Shown piece after piece: positions 46,723 to 55,172 of a stretch of 64,000 bases of DNA. Source of the stretch: Alphaproteobacteria bacterium (GTDB lineage: Bacteria; Pseudomonadota; Alphaproteobacteria; Reyranellales; Reyranellaceae). The stretch's first letter is position 1, and each line of letters starts with the position of its first letter. A program made the translations under genes and the position numbers. The stretch is taken from assembly GCA_017308235.1 (NCBI GenBank), contig JAFKFL010000020.1, positions 62,001-126,000 of the forward strand, read 5' to 3'. The notes beneath the pieces were generated by a model. That model saw nothing but the letters and a program-made list of their open reading frames with translations, ran no database searches and was not told the origin of the DNA.

Positions 46723-47424
46723 ATGCCGAGCATCTTTGCGGTCGCCAATCCGAAGGGAGGCAGCGGCAAAACGACCGTCGCGATCATCCTCGCCGGAGAG
46801 TTTGCGCGCCACGGCTATGCTGTGGCGATCATCGACGCGGATCCGCAAGGGTCGTCCTACCAATGGCATGCGTCGAGCCTCGCGCGCGGGATGACGCCAA
46901 AGGGGATCGATCTGGTCCGTGCGGCCGGTGAGGCGGCACTGATCGCGATGATCGCCGATCTCGAACGTTACGACGTCGTGGTGATCGACACGCCCGGCTA
47001 TTACGGCAACGTCCTGATCCAGTCGGCGCTTCGGGCCGATCTGGTCGTCCTGCCCTGTAAAGTCCATACGTTCGACGCCTCGCAGGTCGTGCGCACCATC
47101 CGCAATCTCGAACAACAGGCGGCTTCATCCGCCCTGCCGATGAGCCAACATCGCGTGCTGTTCAACGAATACGACAGTCTCGACCGCAACACGCGACCAT
47201 TGCGCGAGGTCGTCGGCTATCTCGACGCCGAACAGGTGCCGATCTGCTCGAACGCGCTTTACCGCCGTGTCACCTTCCGCACCATGACCAATGGTCATGG
47301 CACGCTCTACCAGATGAGCGATGGCGACGAGTCCGTTCGCAAGGCGCGCTACAATGCCGACCAGGTCGTGCGAGAACTGCTCTCTGCAAGCCAAGGCAGG
47401 GCGCCAGACGAAGCGACGGCATGA
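46723..47424 (+). CDS. parA: ParA-family partition ATPase
   Basis: 233 residues with the deviant Walker A motif NPKGGSGKTT at residues 9-18 and the Walker A' / B regions VAIIDADPQGSSYQW and DVVVIDTPGY. It lacks an N-terminal DNA-binding extension, so it is a small (type Ib-like) ParA that drives segregation of the element. The next gene starts two bases after its stop and likely encodes the partner; the ParB-family protein is 10 kb away. Confidence 0.9.
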   Translation: MPSIFAVANPKGGSGKTTVAIILAGEFARHGYAVAIIDADPQGSSYQWHASSLARGMTPKGIDLVRAAGEAALIAMIADLERYDVVVIDTPGYYGNVLIQSALRADLVVLPCKVHTFDASQVVRTIRNLEQQAASSALPMSQHRVLFNEYDSLDRNTRPLREVVGYLDAEQVPICSNALYRRVTFRTMTNGHGTLYQMSDGDESVRKARYNADQVVRELLSASQGRAPDEATA

Positions 47425-47425
47425 G

Positions 47426-47839
47426 ATGAGTGGCCCCGATTCCAGCAGCAAGACGGAGCGGCCCGCGCTGCCCCGCGATGTGTTCCGGTCGCAGCGTGCT
47501 ATCGCGTCCGGCGCTGAAGCCACTGGGCCAGGACCTCTGGTCGTGACGCCCGCCTATGACGACCTCGGCGCCGGCGGTCCTCACCCTCACAGCGCCTCGC
47601 ATCGACAGAGCAACGCCCAGGCGCCGGCTCGAAGACCGATGCGAGCAAAGCCCGAGCGGAACCCGTTCGAGGCCTATGGCGAACGCTCATCGTCGAGACC
47701 TTACGCGTTGCGGTTGCCAGACGCGATCGATCTCGTCCTTCGCCAGATCGCCGCCGAGGAGCGGACGCATCCGCTGCGCGTGATCGATCGGATCCTCTAT
47801 GACCATCTCCGGCGGGTCGGACGCCTGCCTCCGCCATAG
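47426..47839 (+). CDS. Small protein downstream of ParA, possible partition partner
   Basis: 137 residues. The N-terminal 85 are Pro/Ser/Arg-rich and likely disordered; the C-terminal 45 (YALRLPDAIDLVLRQIAAEERTHPLRVIDRILYDHLRRVG) look like a ribbon-helix-helix or short helical DNA-binding domain. Small ParA systems usually have such a centromere-binding partner gene directly downstream, so this role is inferred from position and shape. ATG 47426 is two bases after the parA stop. Confidence 0.6.
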   Translation: MSGPDSSSKTERPALPRDVFRSQRAIASGAEATGPGPLVVTPAYDDLGAGGPHPHSASHRQSNAQAPARRPMRAKPERNPFEAYGERSSSRPYALRLPDAIDLVLRQIAAEERTHPLRVIDRILYDHLRRVGRLPPP

Positions 47840-47933
47840 GGCTGGCAAGCCGAGTAGCGTCAACATCGGGTCAAACTGCCGAACGCGGGCACAGAAAAGC
47901 CGTTGCGATCGACGGCATTTCTCCGAATTCCTC

Positions 47934-47955
47934 TAATGTCTATTATCCTGAATGT
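47934..47955. promoter_or_regulatory. TCTATTAT-type motif upstream of the XRE gene
   Basis: TAATGTCTATTATCCTGAA shares the TCTATTAT core with the sites at 46219 and 46671. It lies about 60 bases before the XRE start and may be its autoregulatory site. Confidence 0.42.
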
Positions 47956-48010
47956 TGGAAACTGTTATAGCGTCCCGGGAATCGTGAATTCCAACCTGTC
48001 CCGATATCCG

Positions 48011-48379
48011 ATGCCCGTTCGCAAACCCCAGCCGATCGATCACTCGATCCTCAACGAAATGATCGCGATCCGGCTGCAGCAGCTCGAAATCGAGAATGGC
48101 GGCATGGAAGCGCTTCTGCCGAAGACAGGCCTCGCGCGTCAGACCTATTACCAGCTGCTCCGTGGCATCGGGAACCCGACGCTGAAGACGATCGAACGCC
48201 TTGCCTCGAGCCTGAACATGACGGTGTTCGAGCTCATCGGCTTTGAAGTCGACGACGCTCGCCGGGCGTTGCAGAAGGGCGGGGTCGACTATGACGATCT
48301 GAGCTCGGCCATCGCCAGGAAGAACCGGGCTCAGCGCACGCTCGCGCGTGAAACGCGGTCCCGCAAGCTGCCGTCATAG
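48011..48379 (+). CDS. XRE-family transcriptional regulator
   Basis: 122 residues with a Cro/CI-type helix-turn-helix: IAIRLQQLEIENGGMEALLPKTGLARQTYYQLLRGIGNPTLKTIERLASSLNMTVFELIGF. The C-terminal 40 residues are charged and helical. ATG 48011 begins the conserved part; an in-frame ATG at 47936 overlaps the motif and is less likely. It probably regulates the element's maintenance or transfer genes through the shared TCTATTAT sites. Confidence 0.72.
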   Translation: MPVRKPQPIDHSILNEMIAIRLQQLEIENGGMEALLPKTGLARQTYYQLLRGIGNPTLKTIERLASSLNMTVFELIGFEVDDARRALQKGGVDYDDLSSAIARKNRAQRTLARETRSRKLPS

Positions 48380-48734
48380 GTTCGGAAAATTCCACGTGCG
48401 AGCCGATCGCCGCGAAAGGATCGTCACGCTGTTGCCCGGAGACCGCCTGCGGGCTCCGGGAGCGCCTCTCGGGCGTGAGTAGAGCCGTCCCCGAAGGGGC
48501 TCGTCCAGACCTGCCCGCCCACAATTCGCGACGCGAAAATAGCCGTGGTTCGAGACCTGGCGCATCCAAAAACAAGGCGGATGCGGGGAAATCGGCCCCG
48601 CCGGCAACATCGAGATTGGGCGACATCGAGAAATTCCGGGGGATAGCGAGAGATGCGGCTTTCTTCGCCTTTCCGTCGCCGCGCGCCGACTGCGATACTC
48701 GGCGAGATCATCAACGCCACAGGATCATTCTCCC
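48380..48734. other. 355-bp gap upstream of the HU-like gene
   Basis: No supported gene. A weak hairpin (GAGCC-GT-CCCC / GGGGCTC, about 48485-48506) is the only structure noted. Presumably it holds the HU-like gene promoter. Confidence 0.35.
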
Positions 48735-49013
48735 ATGACCACAGCGACCGAGATTGCCGACACGATCGCCGGCGAGCAGAAGCTGACGAAGGCGCAGGCG
48801 AAGACGATCGTCGACAGCGTGTTCCGGCAGATCGCCGAGGCGGCGAAGGGTGGGTCGGAAACAAACATCCCGGGCTTCGGCAAGTTCAAGGTGAAGGACA
48901 AGCCCGCGCGAGAGGCGCGCAACCCGTCGACCGGCGCCACCATTCAAGTCGCGGCCTCGAAGAAGTTGAGCTTCACGCCGGCGAAGGCGGTGAAGGACGC
49001 GCTCAACGGCTAA
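48735..49013 (+). CDS. HU/IHF-family DNA-binding protein
   Basis: 92 residues, the normal HU length. TNIPGFGKFKVKDKPAREARNPSTGATIQVAASKKLSFTPAKAVKDALNG contains the DNA-binding arm motif (GFGKF ... ARNPxTG) and the HU C-terminus. It bends and compacts DNA; on mobile elements it can help relaxosome or replication complexes. It converges on a tiny minus-strand gene. Confidence 0.9.
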   Translation: MTTATEIADTIAGEQKLTKAQAKTIVDSVFRQIAEAAKGGSETNIPGFGKFKVKDKPAREARNPSTGATIQVAASKKLSFTPAKAVKDALNG

Positions 49014-49047
49014 AAGCCTCCGAGCGCGTGTGCAGCGCGACGCCTCC

Positions 49048-49212
49048 TCAGAAGGGAGGCTCGCTGCTGTAACGGCCCTCGGCTTCGGCCAGCGCGGCCT
49101 CGCGCTCGGCCAGCGCCAGTATCAGCTCCGCCTCGATCTGGCGGCGCTCGGTGCGGTCGGTTGCATCCCTCAGCTCGGCGCGCAGTTCCTCGATGTGCTG
49201 TTCGTTCGTCAT
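49048..49212 (-). CDS. Small coiled-coil protein, unknown
   Basis: 54 residues (MTNEQHIEELRAELRDATDRTERRQIEAELILALAEREAALAEAEGR...), almost entirely charged helix with heptad-like spacing. ATG 49212 has GGAG six bases upstream, which supports a real gene despite its size. Function unknown; it ends 34 bases from the convergent HU-like gene stop. Confidence 0.6.
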   Translation of the reverse strand: MTNEQHIEELRAELRDATDRTERRQIEAELILALAEREAALAEAEGRYSSEPPF

Positions 49213-49447
49213 CGTCGTCTCCTCGATTGAGTGTGAAAGACGACGCCGGCGGTCATGACGGGCTGGAGGGGTCAGGGATCGCGGAGCGACCGCCGCAGGC
49301 GGCGGGTGGGGGAGCCGATTTTGTCGGCGGGCGCGAAAGCGATCGGCGTCAAAAGTGGGGGCACCGCTCGTCCTTGAGGCCTTCGGACCGGCATGACACC
49401 CTCGGACGATCTGAGCAGACTCTTTAGGCTCCGGTCGGCACCAGAAA

Positions 49448-49478
49448 GCCGAAGGCCGGCTCGATGCCGGCCTTCGGC
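49448..49478. terminator. 13-bp perfect hairpin
   Basis: GCCGAAGGCCGGC-TCGAT-GCCGGCCTTCGGC. The length and perfection of the stem are unusual for this region. No U-tract; it could terminate leftward transcription from DUF736 or be a structured site on single-stranded DNA. Confidence 0.5.
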
Positions 49479-49571
49479 TTCGACATTCGAAAAGACGGCC
49501 GCCAACGAACCGCGACTTGCGCTCCGGGGTCGCGGCCACGAGTGCCGCCGGCACCATCGCTGATAGGGAGA

Positions 49572-49594
49572 AGCCCCGCCTTGGCCGCGGGGCT
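49572..49594 (-). terminator. Hairpin after the DUF736 gene
   Basis: AGCCCCGC / GCGGGGCT around a seven-base loop, 16 bases after the DUF736 stop. Confidence 0.5.
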
Positions 49595-49609
49595 CCTTCG
49601 TCGTGGGGA

Positions 49610-49921
49610 TCAGGCTTCCCGCTTCGGGCGGTTCCAGATCAGGGTGTAGTCCCCTTCGGTCTCGCCCGGCCAGAGCGCCGCGGTGATCGGGGCGTTGAAG
49701 CTCGGATCGTCGAGCTTGAGCGAGATGTAGGGCTCGCCGTCGCCGGAGACCGCATTCCAGCCCGCTCCGACCTCTGCTCCGTTGCCTGTGACGCGGAAGT
49801 CGGGGGCGTCGCGCGAGACACGCTCGATCGGGTGCAGGCGGGCCTGGAAGCGGACGCTGAGGGTGCGGACGTTGCCGACGATGCCGTTGCCGTTGGTCTT
49901 GAATTCGCCGATGACAGCCAT
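49610..49921 (-). CDS. DUF736 family protein
   Basis: 103 residues beginning MAVIGEFKTNGNGIVGNVRTLSV and ending ALWPGETEGDYTLIWNRPKREA, the conserved start and end of DUF736. The family is common on alphaproteobacterial plasmids and integrative elements, usually close to ArdC- and ParB-type genes; its function is not established. It is expressed from a long structured leader (see 50016-50132). Confidence 0.88.
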   Translation of the reverse strand: MAVIGEFKTNGNGIVGNVRTLSVRFQARLHPIERVSRDAPDFRVTGNGAEVGAGWNAVSGDGEPYISLKLDDPSFNAPITAALWPGETEGDYTLIWNRPKREA

Positions 49922-50675
49922 GGTGGGATCCTTTCCGGTTTGCTCGAACCGCGCCGGTCGCGGCCTCGATGGCGGTGTCAGGACCGGGGGCGATCGAACC
50001 CGCACCCACCGGGGTCCCGTTGCGCCTGCGCAACGGGGTGGTCCTTAGGGCCGCAACGCAGTGGAGGGCGGCCGGGCGTGGCTTTTTTGTTTCGCGATGC
50101 AAAGGCGGCGCAGCCGCTGGCGGAAAAAAGCCGGGACCGGCCGTTGCGGATGGACGATCGAGACGAAGCCGTCCCCTGGTCACACCCAATCCATCGAGAC
50201 CGCACTGGGCGCGACCGAAACGCCGACCAGGAAGGAGCCCGATCGGCCCCCTCATCGGTGGTGTTCAAGCCACGCGCTGACGCCAACAGTATTGTCGGCT
50301 CTGTACGGATCGGTCCGCACGGATTCTTTCCCGCCGGTTCAGCCGGCTTCTCCAGCCACGCCATCGCCCGCTGCCGGACCGGGTGGGCCGAGGCTGGATG
50401 ACCCGCGAATGAACTCCGGCAGCGTTCGAGCCAACATCTCCGTCTGTGCCGCCACAGGGTTTTCCTCTGCCGCACCTACGGTTCACCAGGCTGGCTGACG
50501 GGGGGTGTGTTCCCGAGTCTGAGGCCAACCATCGCAGGTGCCCGCCCGCGATCAACCCGCTGCCAGGGCCGGGCTTCGAGCGCATGATGGCGCACTCGCT
50601 CGAAGGCCCCTCCCCGCCCGGGTTGCGGCAGCCGTCCCGACGGGCGAAACTTCCGAGGCAGCGAGGAGGATATGG
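49922..50675. other. 750-bp region between divergent DUF736 and DUF1173 genes
   Basis: No supported gene. It contains the leader hairpin and conserved box at 50016-50069 and a further inverted repeat GGCTTTTTT (50080-50088) / AAAAAAGCC (50124-50132) that encloses a GCGGC-GCA-GCCGC hairpin. The DUF1173 ribosome site is at its right end. The structural density makes it a candidate for a control or replication-priming region. Confidence 0.45.
50016..50069 (-). promoter_or_regulatory. Hairpin plus conserved box upstream of DUF736
   Basis: Perfect hairpin CCCGTTGCGC-CT-GCGCAACGGG (50016-50037), directly followed on the plus strand by GTGGTC, then GGGCCG, then AACGCAGTG (50055-50063) and AGG. The same series follows a hairpin at 52930-52980, upstream of ardC. 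Confidence 0.55.
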
Positions 50676-51875
50676 ATGCGCCGGCTCGAGATCGCAGGCG
50701 AGATTCTCGGCGCGAACGACCCGGCGTTGCCGGCGGCGATCGCGGCCGCCTATCGCGATCGGATACGCCCGCTCTGCCTCTGCCGCGAGCCCGGAATCCC
50801 GATGTATGTCGCGGCGATGGGCGAGCAGTTCGTCGTGAAGCGCATGCCGCTCAGCGGCGGCCAACACGATCCGGACTGCGACTCCTATGAGCCTCCGGTC
50901 GACCTGTCGGGACTTGGTGCGCTGATGGGCAGCGCGATCCGGCTCGATCCTGCGAGCGGCATGGCGGCGCTGCGGCTGGAGTTCAGCCTGACGCGAACTG
51001 GCAGCAGGGCCGCGCCGACGCCCGGCGCAACAGAATCGACCTCGGTGAAGAGCGAGGCTCGCCGACTGTCGCTGCGCGCATCGCTGCATCTGCTCTGGAA
51101 CGAGGCCGGCCTGACGAAGTGGACCTCGGCCTGGGCCAACAAGCGCCACTGGTGGAATATCCGCTACCATCTCATCGAAGCGGCGAAGACCATGCTGGTG
51201 AAAGGCATGCCGTTGAACGATGTGCTGATCATCCCGGAACCATTCCGCGCCGAGAACAAAGAGGCGATCGAGCAGCGGCGCGCGACCGCGCTGAGCGGGA
51301 TCCAGCCGCAGAGGACCGGCCCACGGAAGCTCATGGTGCTGGTCGGTGAGGTCAAGGAGTTCCAGCCGGCGCGCGGCGGTCACCGGCTGGTGGTCAAGCA
51401 TTGGCCGGGGTTCCCGATCCTGCTCGATGACCGCACATGGACACGCGTGCAGGCACGGTTCGAAGCCGAACTCGCGCTTTGGGCTGCAAATGACGCCGCG
51501 CATCTCATCGTGGTCGCGACCTTCGGGCTGAATGCCGCTGGCCTCGCGATCGTCGAGGAGATCGCGCTTATGGTCGTCGCCGAGAACTGGATCCCCTATG
51601 AGTCCGCTCAGGAACTGCGTCTCGTCGAGGCGCTTGCGAAGACCCGCGAGCAGAGCATCAAGGGCCTGCGCTATGCCTCGCCCGCCGACCAGCCGATTGT
51701 CGCGGCATTGCTGATGCAACACCGGCCCCGTCCGATCGCTCTCTTCGTCGTGCCGGCGAGTGCAGACGATGGCTATGAGGCCGCGCTCACGGAGATGATC
51801 GCCTCGCGGCCCGAGATGGATAGCTGGATCTGGCATACCGGCCAGGGAGAGATGCCGGCCCTCCCGGCTCGGTAG
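50676..51875 (+). CDS. DUF1173 family protein
   Basis: 399 residues. The N-terminal segment CLCREPGIPMYVAAMGEQFVVKRMPLSGGQHDPDCDSYEPP has a C-x-C ... H-x3-C pattern that may bind a metal. The rest matches the plasmid-associated DUF1173 family (LHLLWNEAGLTKWTSAWANKRHWWNIRYHL, IPYESAQELRLVEALA). Function is not established. ATG 50676 has a strong GAGGAGGA five bases upstream. It converges on ardC. Confidence 0.83.
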   Translation: MRRLEIAGEILGANDPALPAAIAAAYRDRIRPLCLCREPGIPMYVAAMGEQFVVKRMPLSGGQHDPDCDSYEPPVDLSGLGALMGSAIRLDPASGMAALRLEFSLTRTGSRAAPTPGATESTSVKSEARRLSLRASLHLLWNEAGLTKWTSAWANKRHWWNIRYHLIEAAKTMLVKGMPLNDVLIIPEPFRAENKEAIEQRRATALSGIQPQRTGPRKLMVLVGEVKEFQPARGGHRLVVKHWPGFPILLDDRTWTRVQARFEAELALWAANDAAHLIVVATFGLNAAGLAIVEEIALMVVAENWIPYESAQELRLVEALAKTREQSIKGLRYASPADQPIVAALLMQHRPRPIALFVVPASADDGYEAALTEMIASRPEMDSWIWHTGQGEMPALPAR

Positions 51876-51911
51876 GACGCTATGGCAATGTGACGATCGG
51901 CCCAAGGATTC

Positions 51912-52838
51912 TCACGCCGCGTCCTGTCGAGCGTCCTCCTGCGGCTGCAGATCATGAAGATAGGTCACAGCACGCTGGGCATAAGCTGCCGCCTGGAAGA
52001 TCGCCCGGCGGTCGCCATCGAGCAGCTTGAGCCATGACGCGACATAGCTGGCGTGGTCGGGCCGCGGCTCCAGCTCCGGCACGATGCCGAGATCGGCGCA
52101 GAGGAAGCTCGCGCCGATATCCGCGATCAGCTCTTCCCGGGCCCGCTCGGTCTGGTCCTTGTGATAGCGGCTGAGGTCCCGGTTGAGCCGATGCGGCGCG
52201 CCGGCCCAATGGATGCACTCGTGCCCGAGCACGGCAACATAGGATTCGGCATCGCGGAAACACTGCAGATCCGGCATCTGGATGCTATTACTGCCTGGGG
52301 CATAGAACGCCTTCGCGCCACCATGCCGGATCACGGCGCCGGTATTGGCGAAGAAGCGGTCGGCATGCTCGATCCGCACCAGCGGATCGGCGGGCGGTTC
52401 CGGGCGCTGATAATAGTGATCGGGCAGGCCGTCGATCTGCTCGCAGTTGAACACGGTGTAGGCCTTGAGAAAGGGGATATCCCGTTCGATCTCGCCGCCG
52501 GCCGCGTCGACCTCGGTCCTGGTAAAGCGGCTGGCATAGACGACGGTCGAACCGCCTTCGCCCTTGCGCACATGGGCGCCAAGCTCACTCGCCTGGCGAA
52601 ACGTCATCCAGATCGTCGAGGCGAACCCACGCGCCATCGCTTCCGACCAGAGCAGCAGGACGTTGAGCCCGGTATAGGGTTGGCCGTTGTGGCGTAGCGG
52701 CCGGGTTATCCGGCCGGCCACCTTGCCAGCGTTCCAGGGCTGCACCCAGGGACGGGTGCCCTTCTCGAGATCCGCCAGGATGCGTTCGGTGATGCGCGCG
52801 TAGATGTCGGCGCGCGCTCCCTTGTCCTTGCCCGTCAT
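51912..52838 (-). CDS. ardC: ArdC-like antirestriction protein / zincin metallopeptidase
   Basis: 308 residues. The N-terminal single-strand-DNA-binding-type domain (DIYARITERILADLEKGTRPWVQPWN ... YTGLNVLLLW) is followed by a zincin domain with HECIH at 206-210 and a downstream Glu in EELIADIGASFL. ArdC proteins from conjugative plasmids protect incoming DNA against host restriction. ATG 52838 begins the conserved part. The structured leader at 52930-52980 resembles that of DUF736. Confidence 0.88.
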   Translation of the reverse strand: MTGKDKGARADIYARITERILADLEKGTRPWVQPWNAGKVAGRITRPLRHNGQPYTGLNVLLLWSEAMARGFASTIWMTFRQASELGAHVRKGEGGSTVVYASRFTRTEVDAAGGEIERDIPFLKAYTVFNCEQIDGLPDHYYQRPEPPADPLVRIEHADRFFANTGAVIRHGGAKAFYAPGSNSIQMPDLQCFRDAESYVAVLGHECIHWAGAPHRLNRDLSRYHKDQTERAREELIADIGASFLCADLGIVPELEPRPDHASYVASWLKLLDGDRRAIFQAAAYAQRAVTYLHDLQPQEDARQDAA

Positions 52839-53168
52839 TGCCTTGTCCTCTGTTTCGGGGCCGCGCCCATCGCGCCCGGTCACGGAGGTTCGGCGCCGGG
52901 GCAATCAGGAGGGTCGCGCACCCGACCATCCGCCCGCGCTTGCGCGGCGGGTGGTCATGGGCCGAAACGCAGTGAAGGACGGCAAAGCCGTTGCGCGGAC
53001 AGCCGGCCCCGGCAGGACCCCATCCGCGACCGGACGCAGGGTGCTGCCCTTCCCTTCCCTGCGTGACCTGGGTGCGGCGGACGGCAACAGGGAAATGGCC
53101 GGCCCGGAACCGGGCCGGCCTGGTCGGTCGGGATTGAAGAGCGAAGCCGAGGCCCCGCCGGTGATGGC
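52839..53168. other. 330-bp structured leader of ardC
   Basis: No gene supported; it holds the hairpin-plus-box element at 52930-52980. Confidence 0.4.
52930..52980 (-). promoter_or_regulatory. Hairpin plus conserved box upstream of ardC
   Basis: Imperfect GC hairpin CCGCCCGCGC-TT-GCGCGGCGGG, then GTGGTC (52951), GGGCCG (52959) and AACGCAGTG (52966-52974) followed by AGG. The order, spacing and words match the element before DUF736; only two to four spacer bases differ. Confidence 0.55.
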
Positions 53169-53750
53169 TCAGCCGAATGCTGCCATCTGCATCTCGGCGG
53201 CCTTGCGGTCGACGGCGTGGCCCGGATTCTCGACGGCGCGCTCGAAGGGCTTCCAGCGCTCGCCGACGACATGTTCATAAGCCGCGACGGCGCCTTCGGC
53301 CGCCATCCGAAGCGCATGGGCCTGGACGCCCATATCGGCGGCAAACTCGCGCTTGCGTTGCGCGGCGCTCTCGAAGCCGACCGGTCCGTCGAGATCCTCG
53401 TCGCGGGCCTCGTTGGCAAGCTTCGTCGTCAGGTCCCGCGCTTCGCAGACGGCCCGGCTGTAGAACTGGCCGGCGCCATGGGCGGATCCGACATAGGAGC
53501 CGACGATCCGCTGCAGATGGATCTGCATCGCGCGTTCGGCGAGGCCGTCTCGCAGCGCCTCGGCGGTCTCGACGATCAAGCGCTCGTGCAGATCACGGAT
53601 GCCTTCGCTGTCGAGCACCGGCAGGCCGAAACTCTCGGCGATGAGGATGGCCTGCGCCGCATCCGGGCAGGCGAGGCGGACCATTTCGAGGGTGGTGCCC
53701 TTGCGGAGCTGGACGACGCGGGCGGTCGGGCGGTGAGTAGTCCTGGACAT
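53169..53750 (-). CDS. Hypothetical protein of plasmid/ICE backbone type
   Basis: 193 residues, mostly helical and charged (HERLIVETAEALRDGLAERAMQIHLQRIVGSYVGSAHGAGQFYSRAVCEARDLTTKLANEARDED). No catalytic motif or known domain recognised. ATG 53750 has GGAAGG upstream, and a small CTTCGG/CCGAAG hairpin (53764-53780) sits just before the ribosome site. Its place between ardC and other unknown backbone genes suggests a maintenance or anti-defence role, but nothing shows it directly. Confidence 0.72.
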   Translation of the reverse strand: MSRTTHRPTARVVQLRKGTTLEMVRLACPDAAQAILIAESFGLPVLDSEGIRDLHERLIVETAEALRDGLAERAMQIHLQRIVGSYVGSAHGAGQFYSRAVCEARDLTTKLANEARDEDLDGPVGFESAAQRKREFAADMGVQAHALRMAAEGAVAAYEHVVGERWKPFERAVENPGHAVDRKAAEMQMAAFG

Positions 53751-54158
53751 GCGAACTTCCTTCCTTCGGTTGTGCCGAAGTACCGGACCGGCCCTTGCCG
53801 GCCCTCCCTTCGGTCGCGCTCGAACGAAACCGGCGGAAAGACGGGCGCTTCAGGGTCCGGGCGACCTAAACGAGCGGGGCAGGTTTGCGGGCAAGCGGGG
53901 CCAACGGCCCTGCGCGGCCCGCGGGCCTGGCCTGCCGAGAGCGGTCGATCCGGCCGCGAAGCGGCGCGGAACGCGGCCTTGAAGCGCCCGGCCGCCGGTT
54001 TAAGAGCGCAGACCCGGCCGAAGGGAAGGCCGACCGGGGAGCGTCTCCGAGAGAGGCTGCCGACAGGAGAGCACAGCGCCAGCGATCGATCCGCGACCAT
54101 CAGCGCCGTTCCAGCCGAGCCGCAATGGGTATGCCTCGAACGGGCGCCGATCAGAGCT
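53751..54158. other. About 400-bp GC-rich gap
   Basis: Upstream region of the 193-residue protein. It contains short GC hairpins (53764-53780; CCGGC-CCTT-GCCGG at 53788-53801) but no gene I can support. Confidence 0.4.
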
Positions 54159-54467
54159 TCACGGCATGCGTGCTCGAAACCTCGCGATCGCCCGATCCTG
54201 CCGGACGAGCTTGGTCGACAAGGCGTCGATCTCCGATTGCCGCTCGGCGGTGAGCACTGCGAGGTGCGCGCGGTAACGGCCCAGGGATAGATATCGGCCG
54301 GATGATCGACCGCGCCGATCGGCCGTCCGACGGTACCGCGACCGCAGGAACAGCGCCGTCACGCAGCGCCTGATTTGGCGATGGATGACGTCGAGCTGAC
54401 GTTGTGTCTGCCGACGTGCCTCCTCCATGCGATGAAGCAGCACCACGCGGTCTCCGCTGGAATTCAC
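54159..54467 (-). CDS. Hypothetical protein, basic and helical
   Basis: 102 residues, rich in Arg (EEARRQTQRQLDVIHRQIRRCVTALFLRSRYRRTADRRGRS). GTG 54467 overlaps the upstream stop as GTGA and has GGAAGG five bases before it, so it was translationally coupled to the DUF7007-like gene. That gene is now split by an insertion element, which may reduce expression of this one. Function unknown; nucleic-acid binding is possible from its charge. Confidence 0.6.
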   Translation of the reverse strand: MNSSGDRVVLLHRMEEARRQTQRQLDVIHRQIRRCVTALFLRSRYRRTADRRGRSSGRYLSLGRYRAHLAVLTAERQSEIDALSTKLVRQDRAIARFRARMP

Positions 54468-54916
54468 TGCGCCCTTCCCGGCTGCCACCCGCGAAAGTCG
54501 GACGGTCCGCCATAGACCTCGTGCCGCTCGGGATCGATGACGAAGCCGAAGCGGCCGACCTCATAATCGCGGGCAGGTACCAGGAAGCGCCGCTCCTCCG
54601 TGCCGCCTCCGCGTTGGCCGCCGATGGTCGCGACGCACTCGACGAAGGCATGCCGGTGGCTGGACGTGATTGCGGCGACGACGATCCAGTCCTCTGCGTG
54701 CTGGGCCTCGAAGGCCCGGCGGTCCTTCGCGACGGATTCGCCGGGTCCGAGCACGGTTCCGAAGATCGCCTCCCAGGCATCCGGCCAGGAATCCTTGATG
54801 GTGCGCTCGGCACAGCGTCGCTCGAACCTGGTGAAGAGCTCCGGGAAGGCGATGGCGACGATCGCCCAGCATTCATCCTCTTTATATGATGATTGGTCAA
54901 GACATAGGCTCTCCAT
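54464..54916 (-). pseudogene. C-terminal part of a DUF7007-like gene split by an IS110-family element
   Basis: The frame reads DECWAIVAIAFPELFTRFERRCAERTIKDSWPDAWEAIFGTV...RRFLVPARDYEVGRFGFVIDPERHEVYGG. It continues the protein that stops at GGWYE in the fragment at 56391-56873: joining the two at the shared GAG restores GGWYE-DECWAIVAIAFPELF. The ATG at 54916 and its GGAG ribosome site lie inside the insertion element, so a 150-residue fusion could still be translated. Confidence 0.75.
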
Positions 54917-54969
54917 TGCTGTTCTCCATTAGCTTCCTGCTTCCAATATCCAGGTGAACCCAGGTATTT

Positions 54970-55110
54970 CCTCAGCCGGTAACAGCCGGGACAACCTTAT
55001 ATTCGGTCGCTGCATGAGCAGCGGTTCCACATTCCCGCATTCGATGGGCTGGGTTCAGGAAGGCGAGACCATCCTCATACGCGGCGGTTTAGGCCAAAGA
55101 AGACTTCCGG
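54970..55110 (-). ncRNA. Candidate bridge/seek guide RNA of the IS element (ends approximate)
   Basis: Within the 292-bp noncoding end, CATCCTCATAC at 55070-55080 equals the reconstructed empty target across the insertion point. GGGAC-AACC-TTATAT at 54988-55002 matches both sides of the element's circular junction (GGGAC-TCT-TTATAT). Read as minus-strand RNA, the target-like segment comes first and the donor-like segment second, the order described for IS110-family guide RNAs. The RNA itself is inferred. Confidence 0.55.
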
Positions 55111-55172
55111 TTCGCCTGCCTGGATCTGCCGAAGCTGATCAGGCTTTGGCAGATTGCGGAAAGGGTGAGGCC

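Larger units (their letters stand above)
49213..49609. other. Gap with two strong hairpins
   Basis: No gene supported. It carries hairpins at 49448-49478 (13-bp perfect stem) and 49572-49594 (8-bp perfect stem); the second closes the DUF736 transcript. Confidence 0.4.

Noticed and set aside
46723-47839. ParA plus neighbour as a plasmid replication (RepABC) locus
   Set aside because: No RepB or RepC initiator follows; the second gene is a 137-residue protein with a disordered N-terminus.
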